Positions 9,520 through 18,242 of a stretch of 64,000 nt of DNA are shown piece after piece (position 1 is the first letter of the stretch; each line of letters begins with the position of its first letter). The position numbers and the translations under genes are program-made. The stretch lies in contig NZ_CABJDN010000003.1 of the NCBI RefSeq assembly GCF_902364365.1, positions 372,001-436,000 of the forward strand. The letters run 5' to 3'. A model generated the notes under the pieces. It saw nothing but the letters and a program-made list of their open reading frames with translations, was not told the DNA's origin and did no database searches. This stretch comes from Bacteroides intestinalis (lineage in GTDB: Bacteria; Bacteroidota; Bacteroidia; Bacteroidales; Bacteroidaceae).

Positions 9520-10659
9520 TTATTTCGTCAACAACTCCGTAGCGCACCATAGCAATGGAGCATGAGCGTGCAGGTCACCGGTGATTTGCTTGCGGTTCAT
9601 GTAATGGTTCTTGTCATTCTTGATATTGGTTCCCTCACATACGTTTGTTATCTCGTCTTCATCATTGATATAAGAAACCAACGCCAACCATCCTTTTGTG
9701 GCGGCGGGAGCATAGGTTTTCTTATCGAGCCAACCGTGTTTCACCCCCACCAGCATGGCATAGGTAAACATTGCCGTACCGGAAGTCTCTTTGTACGAAG
9801 CGGGTTCATCGATCAACTGGTGCCACATTCCGTCGGGGTCCTGATTTTCGAGTAAGGTAGCCATCATCTTTTTATAGGCTTCCATAATAACCGGACGGTT
9901 CGGATTATCCTTCGGAAGTACGGAAAGCAGACGGGACATTCCGGCAGCCATCCAACCATTGCCACGCGCCCAGAAGAAAGGAGCTGCAGGGGCGTGATAG
10001 AAAAGACCGTTCGGGCGTTGTATCTTCTCCAGATACATCGCCATTTCAGCAGCGGCACGGTCTATATACTTCCGCTCACCCGTAACCAGATAGGCTTGCG
10101 ACTGTATGGTGGTTATCATAAACATGTCATCAATCCATACGCGCGTTTGCCAAGAATAGCCCTGCTCGGCATAAGCTTTCTCCTCCGGCTTGGCATCGGC
10201 AGGAACTTCCCATTGGGCATCGGCATATTTCATTCCGAGATCGAAGTATTTCCGGTCGCCCAACTTCTGCATATAGATTTCGAGGGGGACAGCACCCACC
10301 ACGTTATAGTCTACGTGCACCATGCGGGGAAGCATATTCTTTTCTGTAGTAAACAAGGGTTCAAAGCGCTCCTTCAGCCGTTGCTGCATATCTTTATTCT
10401 TCACGGCTTTGCTGAACCATAAGGCGCCCAACCAAGTACAGGCATCAGGATAAGTCACATAATTGGGAGCTTTTTCCGCCCGCGGATTTCCAAAGCGGGT
10501 ATGAGGGGTGACCAGGAACTTATTGACAATGCGCGTACCTATAACTTTCGGATCGGCATCTTTCATGCATTTCTTCAAATCAGCATTTTGAGCGTTCATA
10601 GTCCCACACCAGCCTGAAAAGGCGGCAAATAGAATAAATAAAATCTTGTGCATCTTCAT
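9520..10659 (-). CDS. GH105 unsaturated rhamnogalacturonyl/uronyl hydrolase
   Basis: A 379-residue secreted protein (signal peptide MKMHKILFILFAAFSGWCGTMNA), normal length for single-domain GH105. The catalytic motif WIDDMFM gives Asp177. Other family features include the aromatic stretch APFFWARGNGW near residue 230 and the ETSGTAMF motif near 290. It hydrolyses the terminal unsaturated uronate made by a lyase. It is the first gene of the operon that continues into HTCS-1 and beyond, so enzyme and sensor are made together. A second, longer GH105 lies downstream (3273-5273). The start is supported by a TAnnTTTG box 34 bases upstream. Confidence 0.93.
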   Translation of the reverse strand: MKMHKILFILFAAFSGWCGTMNAQNADLKKCMKDADPKVIGTRIVNKFLVTPHTRFGNPRAEKAPNYVTYPDACTWLGALWFSKAVKNKDMQQRLKERFEPLFTTEKNMLPRMVHVDYNVVGAVPLEIYMQKLGDRKYFDLGMKYADAQWEVPADAKPEEKAYAEQGYSWQTRVWIDDMFMITTIQSQAYLVTGERKYIDRAAAEMAMYLEKIQRPNGLFYHAPAAPFFWARGNGWMAAGMSRLLSVLPKDNPNRPVIMEAYKKMMATLLENQDPDGMWHQLIDEPASYKETSGTAMFTYAMLVGVKHGWLDKKTYAPAATKGWLALVSYINDEDEITNVCEGTNIKNDKNHYMNRKQITGDLHAHAPLLWCATELLTK

Positions 10660-10692
10660 TCCATAGTATTGTTAACAGATTAATAACTATGG

Positions 10693-10700
10693 CAAAATTA
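10693..10700 (-). promoter_or_regulatory. Candidate -7 box for the GH105/HTCS-1 operon
   Basis: On the minus strand the box reads TAATTTTG, matching the Bacteroides consensus TAnnTTTG, 34 bases before the ATG at 10659. I see no TTTG -33 element at the usual spacing, which suggests an activator-dependent promoter. The 22-bp array at 10854-10963 lies about 155-265 bases upstream of it. Confidence 0.5.
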
Positions 10701-10853
10701 GGGAATTTGAGGCTGAAAGGTTTGAAAGATCGTTCCAAATGCTTGAACTATTAGCTCAAAATAGCGTATATAGGCCAACAGACGAGGATAGTTTAGTGAT
10801 AGAATAAGAGATCAGCAAATAGATATACCGTAATCATCAAATTCTCGCTTTAT

Positions 10854-10963
10854 TGGGATCAAATACTCACCATGGTGAGAATCCTTTCTCATCACTTTGA
10901 GAATCCTTTCTCATCGCATTGAGTAAATATTCTCAAAGCGATGAGAATAAATAAGAAATTTAC
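10854..10963. repeat. Array of inverted half-sites with exact 22-bp period (five units)
   Basis: The rest of the 300-base gap 10660-10959 shows no gene. TGAGAA or a one- or two-base variant recurs at 10854 (TGGGAT), 10876, 10898, 10920 (TGAGTA) and 10942, always 22 bases apart. The partner half-site TTCTCA recurs at 10864 (TACTCA), 10886, 10908 and 10930, also at 22. The unit is therefore TGAGAA-N4-TTCTCA-N6. Neighbouring units can pair into a larger hairpin with 16-base arms (10908-10923 with 10932-10947, 15 of 16 matching). The last unit overlaps the stop codon of the ccsBA-like gene. It is not a CRISPR, since there is no room for spacers. Confidence 0.85.
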
Positions 10964-13359
10964 TGTTTACGCTGACTATACCCTGCGTAAATCATCAGCG
11001 CAAAAGCGCAGGCGTATGTAATGAATACAGCAGTCAGTCCCGGCGGTGTATCACCTCCGCCATACGAATGAAGACCGGACAAGTAGTAGTTCACACCAAA
11101 GTAAGTCATCAGTACCGAAGCAAGGCCCAGTACGGACATGACGCTGAATACATAATCCGAACGGAGAACGGGAAGAAAGCGTGCATGCAGAATAAAAGCA
11201 TAAACCACCATCGTAATCAATGCCCAAGTCTCTTTAGGGTCCCAGCCCCAATAACGTCCCCACGACTCATTTGCCCAAACAGCACCGAGGAAGATGCCTG
11301 CCGTCAGCAGATAAAGCCCTATATGCAGGGATATTTCATTGATGATGCGGAGTTCACGGATATGGGGCTGCAACAAGGCTACTTTCGACGGATTACCGGC
11401 ACTCATGAATGCAAGTGTAAGCAGGCCGAGCAGGAAACTGATACCGAAGAAGCCATAACTTGCCGTAATTACAGCCACATGTATCATCAGCCAATAAGAC
11501 TTCAACACCGGAACCAGGGGAGTGATTTCGGGGTCCATGAAGTTCAGGTTGGCAACAAACAGGATGATACCTGCGAAGAAAGCCGCCAAAGCCAACGTCA
11601 TGGAGGAACGCTTGATAAACAAAAGTCCCGCCAACGCTGTAGCCCAGGCTACATATATCATGGACTCATAAGCATTGGCCCAGGGAGCACGCCCGGATAT
11701 GTACCAACGGATGCCGATTCCGGAAGTATGCAACAAGAAGATCAGCACAACCAACGCCACCAAGGGAATGATAACGGTTTTAACCCAGCGTCTGGGTTTC
11801 AGCAACTGCCCTACCACGAATATCAACAATAACAGTCCGACCGCCATATACCCCATAGCCGACCAGAAAAACAAACGTGCTTTATTATAAAACAATTCCC
11901 ACGACACTTGCTTCTCCGTCAGCAAAGGTGTAGCGCTCTGCTTCTGTTGATACACGTTCATCATGGAAAGCACCTCTCCTGCGCTCTCCCATGTACCGGT
12001 ACGCAAGGCATCAAAAGCTTCTCCCAAATACCACGGCATGATTTTCGATACGAACAGAGAGTCTTTCCCGGAATACACACTTAAATCATCTCCCGGAGAA
12101 TACCATTTGCCACTCGTATCTCCCGGCAACGGGAACAGTGCAAACATCTTTCCTTGTTGCAGGGAATACAAGATATTAATCTTTTCGTCCAGCTTCAACA
12201 GGTCCTTTTCAAGCCGCGAACGTTCGGCTGCCGGACGGGAATACGCCTTGTCTACGGCATCGGAAATCAGATAGCTGCCATCTTCACTGAATACATCAAA
12301 GAAACGGATATATTTACCTTCGGGTAGAGAATAGGCTTGCGGCAATTCTTTATTAGTCTGGCGGATAAAAGGAATATTTCCCCAGTAAGACGGATTCATA
12401 AGAAAGCCGATAATGACCTGTTCGGAACTAAGTCCTTCGAAAGTATCGCTACGGTAGATCTTGCGCAAGAGTTTGTCCGTATAAGTATCTACAGGTTCAA
12501 TACGGCCTGTAGGACATTGTATCTGCATTCGTCCCCATTGTTCAGCCTGTTCCGCAGGGATGGTGTTCTTCAGCAGATGTTCCGTTTCAGTCTTTTGCGC
12601 AAAAGAAAGGGTGGGAAGAAAAGCCAGTAGCAAAAGAGGAGTCACCCGTTTCAATTGCTTTGCCAGTTGGCGGAAACGGGACTTTTTATCTGCCAGGGTC
12701 AGTAACATACCGGCAAGCAGCAGCAGATATCCGGCATACGTAATACTTGTTCCTGCCGTATCATTGTTGACGGTCAAGATGGTGCCCTGTTCATCGGCAT
12801 CATAGGAGGACTGGTAGAGCCGGTATCCCTGCTCGTAAATCACCTTATTCATGTAGATGTGTTCGCTCCGTTCTCCCTCTTCCGTATGAATGGTAAGGAA
12901 ACTCTCAAAAGAAGAAGGGCTGTGAGAGCCGGGATAGCGAACTAACTTAAAATCATCCAGGCGGATGGAAAAAGGCAACGGACATTGATCTTCCGTCGTA
13001 CGCATATGGGACACGGTTTCTCCTTCCCTAATATGCACAATGCCCTCAAAACCGAACATATTGGTCACCAATGCCCCCAGCAGGATTACAATAAAGGAGA
13101 TATGCAACAGTAAGACTCCATATTTGCGCTGGCTCCACAGACGGGCTTGCCAGGCAGTAGCACAGAAATTGAGAATCAAAAGAAATTGCAGAAGATAGAA
13201 AAGCGGATTGTTATAGATTATTTCCCTTGCCATTGCCGTCCCTTGCGCCTTCTCGACAAAAGTTGCGGCAGCCAGCAGGATCACATAATGCACGAGCAAT
13301 ACCAATGTTATCTTCCACGAGGTGAACAGCGCTTTCAGGGAGGAGCTTACTTTTTTCAT
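10960..13359 (-). CDS. ccsBA: Fused ResB-CcsA (System II) cytochrome c assembly protein
   Basis: System II heme-handling proteins move heme across the inner membrane and attach it to CXXCH motifs of exported apocytochromes. This 799-residue protein carries both halves in one chain. The N-terminal ResB/CcsB-like part (about 1-330) has membrane helices near 16-36, 50-70, 80-100 and 205-222, then a periplasmic stretch. The C-terminal CcsA-like part (about 510-799) has multiple helices, the tryptophan-rich heme-binding signature WGWDPKET near residue 705, and flanking histidines (for example MIHVAVITASYG). It is the last gene of the operon that encodes two CXXCH proteins, and begins 7 bases after the DAHP-synthase-like gene. 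I infer it matures those cytochromes. Separate resB and ccsA genes are the common alternative arrangement. Confidence 0.93.
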   Translation of the reverse strand: MKKVSSSLKALFTSWKITLVLLVHYVILLAAATFVEKAQGTAMAREIIYNNPLFYLLQFLLILNFCATAWQARLWSQRKYGVLLLHISFIVILLGALVTNMFGFEGIVHIREGETVSHMRTTEDQCPLPFSIRLDDFKLVRYPGSHSPSSFESFLTIHTEEGERSEHIYMNKVIYEQGYRLYQSSYDADEQGTILTVNNDTAGTSITYAGYLLLLAGMLLTLADKKSRFRQLAKQLKRVTPLLLLAFLPTLSFAQKTETEHLLKNTIPAEQAEQWGRMQIQCPTGRIEPVDTYTDKLLRKIYRSDTFEGLSSEQVIIGFLMNPSYWGNIPFIRQTNKELPQAYSLPEGKYIRFFDVFSEDGSYLISDAVDKAYSRPAAERSRLEKDLLKLDEKINILYSLQQGKMFALFPLPGDTSGKWYSPGDDLSVYSGKDSLFVSKIMPWYLGEAFDALRTGTWESAGEVLSMMNVYQQKQSATPLLTEKQVSWELFYNKARLFFWSAMGYMAVGLLLLIFVVGQLLKPRRWVKTVIIPLVALVVLIFLLHTSGIGIRWYISGRAPWANAYESMIYVAWATALAGLLFIKRSSMTLALAAFFAGIILFVANLNFMDPEITPLVPVLKSYWLMIHVAVITASYGFFGISFLLGLLTLAFMSAGNPSKVALLQPHIRELRIINEISLHIGLYLLTAGIFLGAVWANESWGRYWGWDPKETWALITMVVYAFILHARFLPVLRSDYVFSVMSVLGLASVLMTYFGVNYYLSGLHSYGGGDTPPGLTAVFITYACAFALMIYAGYSQRKQ

Positions 13360-13366
13360 GTGTATA

Positions 13367-14110
13367 TCATTCTATTGAAACATTCAACGTATCCAACAGT
13401 TCTGCCAGTGCCGGTGGCGTCAGCTGCTGGGCAGCATCAGAAAGAGCTTTCTGCGGACAGCAATGCGACTCGATAAACAGACCGTCAGCGTGCAAAGATA
13501 TGGCTTTCTCGCAAATAGCCGTCAATAATTCACGTTTTCCTCCGATATGGCTCGGATCACAGTAGAAAGGCAATTCAGGAAAATGAGTATGAAAACGTTC
13601 CGCCAACTCCCAAAGAGGGGCATTGCGGTAAGGAGAACTATCTACCGTGCAGAAACCACGATGAATGATGCGGATGTCTTTCAGTCCGGCCTGTTGAAGG
13701 CGTTCTACCGCACCAATCCATAAGTCTACGTCGGGACATACAGGATTCTTCACCCATACCGGCATATCGCACCCGCGCAGGGCTTCTGCCAGTTCGTGCA
13801 TCATAAAAGGGTTGACCGTAGTACGCGCACCAATCCAGATCATATCCAGACCAGCTTTCTGTACAGCTTCCACGTGGCAGGGAAGTGCCACCTCAGTCAT
13901 AACCCGGAATCCCAGTTCCTGTTGTATCTCTCGCATCCAGTCCAGTCCTTCTTCGCCAACTCCCTCAAATGTTCCACAGCGCGAACGGGGCTTCCACAAA
14001 CCGGCACGCAGAATGCCAACCCCCATCTCTTTCAGCCCTCTTGCTGTTTCCAACATCTGTGTACGACTTTCCGCACTACACGGACCGGCCACTAAACCTA
14101 TAGTTTTCAT
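13367..14110 (-). CDS. DAHP/KDO8P-synthase superfamily aldolase, type I-beta-like, no chorismate mutase domain
   Basis: Members condense phosphoenolpyruvate with a sugar phosphate; DAHP synthase uses erythrose-4-phosphate and starts the shikimate pathway. Recognisable motifs run in order: AGPCSAES at the N-terminus, WKPRSRCGTFEG, TEV, WIGARTTVNP, VKNPV, HRGF and CDPSHIGGKREL. The protein ends at about 247 residues, without the chorismate mutase domain seen in some Bacteroidota DAHP synthases. I prefer the ATG at 14110 to the one at 14125, because GGAG then sits 9 bases upstream. It lies between a large inverted repeat and the cytochrome c assembly gene, so it belongs physically to the cytochrome operon. 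Whether it makes DAHP or a related keto-acid sugar is open. Confidence 0.82.
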   Translation of the reverse strand: MKTIGLVAGPCSAESRTQMLETARGLKEMGVGILRAGLWKPRSRCGTFEGVGEEGLDWMREIQQELGFRVMTEVALPCHVEAVQKAGLDMIWIGARTTVNPFMMHELAEALRGCDMPVWVKNPVCPDVDLWIGAVERLQQAGLKDIRIIHRGFCTVDSSPYRNAPLWELAERFHTHFPELPFYCDPSHIGGKRELLTAICEKAISLHADGLFIESHCCPQKALSDAAQQLTPPALAELLDTLNVSIE

Positions 14111-14130
14111 ATTTCCATTCTCCACTTAAT

Positions 14131-14225
14131 ATTTAGTGGTTAGGGTTTAGTGATTAGTGATTAACACTATGCGGTATGATAGCGCAGCCTATTAATCACT
14201 AATCACTAAACCCTAACCACTAAAT
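14131..14225. repeat. Perfect inverted repeat, 34-bp arms
   Basis: Arms 14131-14164 and 14192-14225 are perfect reverse complements around a 27-base loop. Each arm is built of short TTAGTG/GATTAGTG repeats. It fills the gap between the HzsA-like stop codon (whose last base it covers) and the DAHP-synthase-like start. Neither strand has a clear T-tract. It may stabilise or partly terminate the upstream message, or be a small mobile repeat. Confidence 0.9.
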
Positions 14226-17200
14226 TAATCTTCGATAATCACACGGAAGCCTACATTATATACTTTCTGCCAAGGCAAATACGATCTGCGGTAGTATGTG
14301 GTGGACGCTTTCGGATGATCATTCCATGATCCGCCTCTAACCACTTTCTCCGTACCCGTACCTTGCACCTTTTCATTGTAAGGATAAGGCAGATAATCAG
14401 AGGACGTCCATTCGGCAACATTACCCTGCATATCATAGAGTCCCCACGCATTAGCTTGGTACTCACCGCCTTTCACCATCAGCATATTGCCGTCATCCAC
14501 ACCATTCTCTTTAGGTTGATAAGTATAGTACTTATACCAGGGATCATTCTCCTTCATCGGCATCGGATTTACTCCCTTCACCGCCATTTGATTCAGGTGC
14601 TTGTCAGCCAGATTCTCAAACTTACCAAAGTCTGTGTTTAAAGAACCATACCAGAACTCACCGTCGCTACCTGCACGGCAAGCCCACTCCCACTGAACCT
14701 CGGTAGGAAGAGTAACAGTCTTACCGGTCTTTTCACTCAGCTTCTTGCAGAATGCCATTGCCTCTTCCCAACTCACACGGATGGCAGGCTGTTCAGGGTT
14801 GTTGGCAGGATAGCCCTGGTGTACATGGTCTTTCCACAACTGGCGGATAAAGCGGCTGTCATGTTCCGGGAAGATCGTGCGGAACTGTTCATTGCTGACT
14901 TCAATCTCACCCATCCAGAATCCTTTCTTCACAACTTGCTTATGAGCAGGAGAGTAATCGGAATGACCTCTGTTACTACCCATCACAAATGAACCGGCAG
15001 GAACACGGACAAAATTCATTTTTATACCCGGAGCTAATTCAATGCTCATTTTCGTTTCTCCTTCTTTGGCAAGCATAGTCTGGGCAGCGGCTTTATCAAA
15101 CGGCCAGCCTTTGACTTTTACATCCTTGTCTTTATACTCCTTCTTTTCCGGTTTCACTGGAACCGGTTTCTCTTGTCCTTCCAGGTATTTGGCATACGAA
15201 CGGATCTCAGCCTGCCAGTCTACACCGGAGCGGGCATATTTCTCCGTCAATTCCGTACGGCGGCTGATTTGTTCCACTCCTTTAAACTCATTGGCTTTGA
15301 ACTTGCCATGATAAGGAGCATTGAAGTCAATCCAGTTATACAGAGCTTGCCATTCTTTGTCAGTCAGTTCCACTCCATGATGTCCCGTCTTTAATATCTT
15401 GATCAACGGACTCACGGAAGCATGATATTCATACGGATCGAGCACTTCAATCTCTGCTTCCGGACCTTGACGGTACACATAAGGATGCAGATTCAAGTAA
15501 CTGACTCCGAAACCGGAGAACTTATCTATCTTCCCACCTGTAAAGTCAGCCAGTTTATTGGAACCATCGTGGCAGGCAATACAAGCACGATCCAGCACAG
15601 GCTGTACTTCCAGATCAAAAGTGAAAGAACGCACGCCACCTTCGGGCTTCGTAATTTCATGGGGAGCCATAGCCGAAGCTTTCACACGTTTCGGTATAGG
15701 CAATTGGTTCTGGTCTTCGTGGCAGCCTACACAAGAAACTGTTTCTCCCGGCATACCGGTCAGCCAGCTGCGCATCCACTGAATGGCACGTCCTTCCGAA
15801 TCCAACGGCTGCAATGAGATCGGTGTATTGGCAGGAATCTTAAATATCGCAGAGCCGTCTTCTTCTACAGGAACGGTACCCAACAAGCGCTTGATATCCC
15901 AGCCGCTCTGAACACCCTGCGCCCAATGGTCCGACGGAGTTCTGTTATAAGCATACTCATAAGCAAGCACACGGAATGCTTTTACTGTACCACGGGGCAC
16001 ACCTTCCAGACCTTCACCCTCGTATATATCCTGAATAAATACGGTAGCCTCTTTACTGGCCAGATTAATCTTTTCAGGAATCACAGGAGGTACCGGACGC
16101 TGCACAACCGGAGTCGGGCAAATAAGACCTTCACCTTCAAATTCGGCAATCAACGTGAGGTTATCGTATATATCGATCAGATAGACTCCCCACAGGGCAC
16201 TTTCATTCAGCTTGGCAGTAACCAGGAAATATTTATCCGTCAATGGATAAGGCTTGATAAACTGAGGCCATACGCCATCCACCAAACGGTCTTTTACAAT
16301 CGGTTCTATCTTACGGTCGCGGAAAGGCAATTCCTGTAACATACCTTTCTCTGACTTACGGCTCTTTGAAGGATCAAACAACATTAAACGTCCGGAGCGT
16401 GTCACACCATGGTGACCGGAAATCACACCGATAAACTGTGATGAACCACCGGGCAGCGGTTTGGCATCAAACGTACTGTTCGGGAAGTAAGAACCACTAC
16501 CATACAAAGACTTCTGTTCCGTTCCGTCCGGATTCATGTGCATTACAAAGCGAGAGAAATAGTGAGTCAAATCCGTATATTCCCAACGTGTATACATGAT
16601 ACGGCCATTATTCATAACCGTTGGCGCCCAGTTAGCATCCTGGTCAAAAGTCAGACGACGCAAAGAACCATCTTTCGGATCATACAAGCACATATTGCCT
16701 ACTTCGTCATTACCATTCACACAAGGTACACCGTTATAACCGATATTAGATACGGCGATAAGCTTACCGGAAGGCAAATAAGTAGCATCAAAAAATTCCA
16801 AATCCTTTTCCGGAGTTTCTATGAGCTTCTTCAAACCAGTACCATCCAGCTTCACTTCAAATACTTGCCAGCGGCGGTCGGTATCTATCATAGAGAACAT
16901 CAGACGTTCAGCATCCCAATGTAGTTTCAAATCAGGAACAGAAGAACCGTTGGTAGGCTTAAAGATAGTACGAGTCTTAACATCTCCACGCAGGTTGGAT
17001 AACTCTGCAATCTCAGCATTAAAACCACCGCGTGAAGCTGAAGTCTGATTGGACCAGTTGTTATTCTGAGTACCCAGGGCACGCGGATTCACCTGACGGG
17101 CAGAAGTACCTATCTTGTAACGACCGACAATTATCTTATCCATATCCAACGCTGTATTTGCCAGCAAGATATCACGCTTCAGTTGCAAAGCTTTGTTGGC

Positions 17201-18217
17201 AGCTTCCAGGGCAGAAGCCTCATTCTTATAAATGCCGGAGAATCCTTTTCCAATCAGTAGCTTCAGTTCAGCAAGCTTGGCCTGGTTCGCATTCTTATCA
17301 TAACCGGCATCTTTTGCCATATCGTTATAAGCTTCTTCAATGGCACGCATATTCAGCCAACTCAGGGACTCCTGCAACTGATATACTTTCATGGCCTCCT
17401 GTGCCAGATTCAAATAGCCGATAACTTGATCGTCCAAGATCGGTTTAGAAGCAATCTGGGCAATCTGGGCAGTGAAATAGGCTTTATCATTCAGCCGATT
17501 AATGACTTCCGTTGCTATATGCTTTTCGATGTCGGCATCATAGGTTGTAACCAATGCTTTCATATCGCTTCCACCGAATGGCAGGAACAAAGTAGCCTCA
17601 GTCGGGTATTTAGCAACAATATCCGAAGCAGCTTCCGCACCGGTAATCCCTTGGAGACGAAAAATCACCGTACCCGCAGAAGAGCGGTTCTCCAATCCGA
17701 TCTCCGCCTCAAAGCGGATATATTTCTTATCCAGAGGAACCACAATTTGTGCATTGGCATTCGCCATGATCGTACGTTTGTAGGTTTTGCCTTTCATGAT
17801 CACATCCTGTCCTTTGGCATTCTCATTAAAACGCAGACTGCCACTACCTGTTTTCTTGAAAGTACTTTTCAAGTCGTTCAACCAAACGGAAGAGCCATCT
17901 GCCGCCACTAATTTAGCATTTGCCCATACAGCCTGGTCATCGCCTGTACCATCTACAGTACCCCAGGTATAAAGCACCATTTCATCCAGTCCGGTTATAT
18001 CCGCCGAAAAAGGTACTGCCGCCTCTTTTGCCTTAATCACCTTCGATGCAACCGGCAAGCAGGTCTTTTGCATTTCCGTATGGGCCTGATTTTTAGCCGC
18101 AGCAATGCTTTCCGCCCACGTAGCAGGCACTTTCACCTTCGCACTTGCCCTTCGCTGTGCCATAGTGGGAAGCGACAGGGCAATACATACAGACATTACT
18201 AATAATTTCTTATTCAT
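14225..18217 (-). CDS. HzsA-related diheme-motif protein with NPCBM-like N-terminus and SUMF1-like C-terminus
   Basis: A 1330-residue exported protein (signal peptide ending TMAQ). Domain order as I read it: an NPCBM-like beta-sandwich (about 65-215, from VPFSADITGL to GTVIFRLQG); a helical linker (215-360); a TolB/WD40-like propeller related to the hydrazine synthase alpha subunit family (about 390-790, with repeats such as SNIGYNG and ISGHHGVTRSGR); two c-heme motifs CVGCH (829-833) and CIACH (879-883); and a SUMF1/formylglycine-enzyme-like domain (about 1085-1330, VPAGSFVMGS to GGSWNDH). The SUMF1 domain lacks the catalytic cysteine pair, so formylglycine formation is not expected. Being named after HzsA does not mean it makes hydrazine. 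It is likely a periplasmic redox or ligand-binding protein; substrate unknown. Confidence 0.88.
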   Translation of the reverse strand: MNKKLLVMSVCIALSLPTMAQRRASAKVKVPATWAESIAAAKNQAHTEMQKTCLPVASKVIKAKEAAVPFSADITGLDEMVLYTWGTVDGTGDDQAVWANAKLVAADGSSVWLNDLKSTFKKTGSGSLRFNENAKGQDVIMKGKTYKRTIMANANAQIVVPLDKKYIRFEAEIGLENRSSAGTVIFRLQGITGAEAASDIVAKYPTEATLFLPFGGSDMKALVTTYDADIEKHIATEVINRLNDKAYFTAQIAQIASKPILDDQVIGYLNLAQEAMKVYQLQESLSWLNMRAIEEAYNDMAKDAGYDKNANQAKLAELKLLIGKGFSGIYKNEASALEAANKALQLKRDILLANTALDMDKIIVGRYKIGTSARQVNPRALGTQNNNWSNQTSASRGGFNAEIAELSNLRGDVKTRTIFKPTNGSSVPDLKLHWDAERLMFSMIDTDRRWQVFEVKLDGTGLKKLIETPEKDLEFFDATYLPSGKLIAVSNIGYNGVPCVNGNDEVGNMCLYDPKDGSLRRLTFDQDANWAPTVMNNGRIMYTRWEYTDLTHYFSRFVMHMNPDGTEQKSLYGSGSYFPNSTFDAKPLPGGSSQFIGVISGHHGVTRSGRLMLFDPSKSRKSEKGMLQELPFRDRKIEPIVKDRLVDGVWPQFIKPYPLTDKYFLVTAKLNESALWGVYLIDIYDNLTLIAEFEGEGLICPTPVVQRPVPPVIPEKINLASKEATVFIQDIYEGEGLEGVPRGTVKAFRVLAYEYAYNRTPSDHWAQGVQSGWDIKRLLGTVPVEEDGSAIFKIPANTPISLQPLDSEGRAIQWMRSWLTGMPGETVSCVGCHEDQNQLPIPKRVKASAMAPHEITKPEGGVRSFTFDLEVQPVLDRACIACHDGSNKLADFTGGKIDKFSGFGVSYLNLHPYVYRQGPEAEIEVLDPYEYHASVSPLIKILKTGHHGVELTDKEWQALYNWIDFNAPYHGKFKANEFKGVEQISRRTELTEKYARSGVDWQAEIRSYAKYLEGQEKPVPVKPEKKEYKDKDVKVKGWPFDKAAAQTMLAKEGETKMSIELAPGIKMNFVRVPAGSFVMGSNRGHSDYSPAHKQVVKKGFWMGEIEVSNEQFRTIFPEHDSRFIRQLWKDHVHQGYPANNPEQPAIRVSWEEAMAFCKKLSEKTGKTVTLPTEVQWEWACRAGSDGEFWYGSLNTDFGKFENLADKHLNQMAVKGVNPMPMKENDPWYKYYTYQPKENGVDDGNMLMVKGGEYQANAWGLYDMQGNVAEWTSSDYLPYPYNEKVQGTGTEKVVRGGSWNDHPKASTTYYRRSYLPWQKVYNVGFRVIIED

Positions 18218-18242
18218 AATACTTTGTTCTAAAGTTAATCTC

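Noticed and set aside
10854..10963. CRISPR array
   Set aside because: The 22-bp period leaves no room for spacers, the repeats are inverted half-sites and no cas genes are present. The same applies to 30177-30264.
11068..11832. 254-residue open frame on the plus strand opposite ccsBA
   Set aside because: No recognisable motif, no signal or start region, and it is fully antisense to a well-supported membrane protein gene; a codon-bias shadow.
14225..18217. True formylglycine-generating enzyme or sulfatase maturation role, or hydrazine synthase
   Set aside because: The SUMF1-like domain lacks the catalytic cysteines, no sulfatase gene is in the window, and no HzsB/HzsC partners are present.
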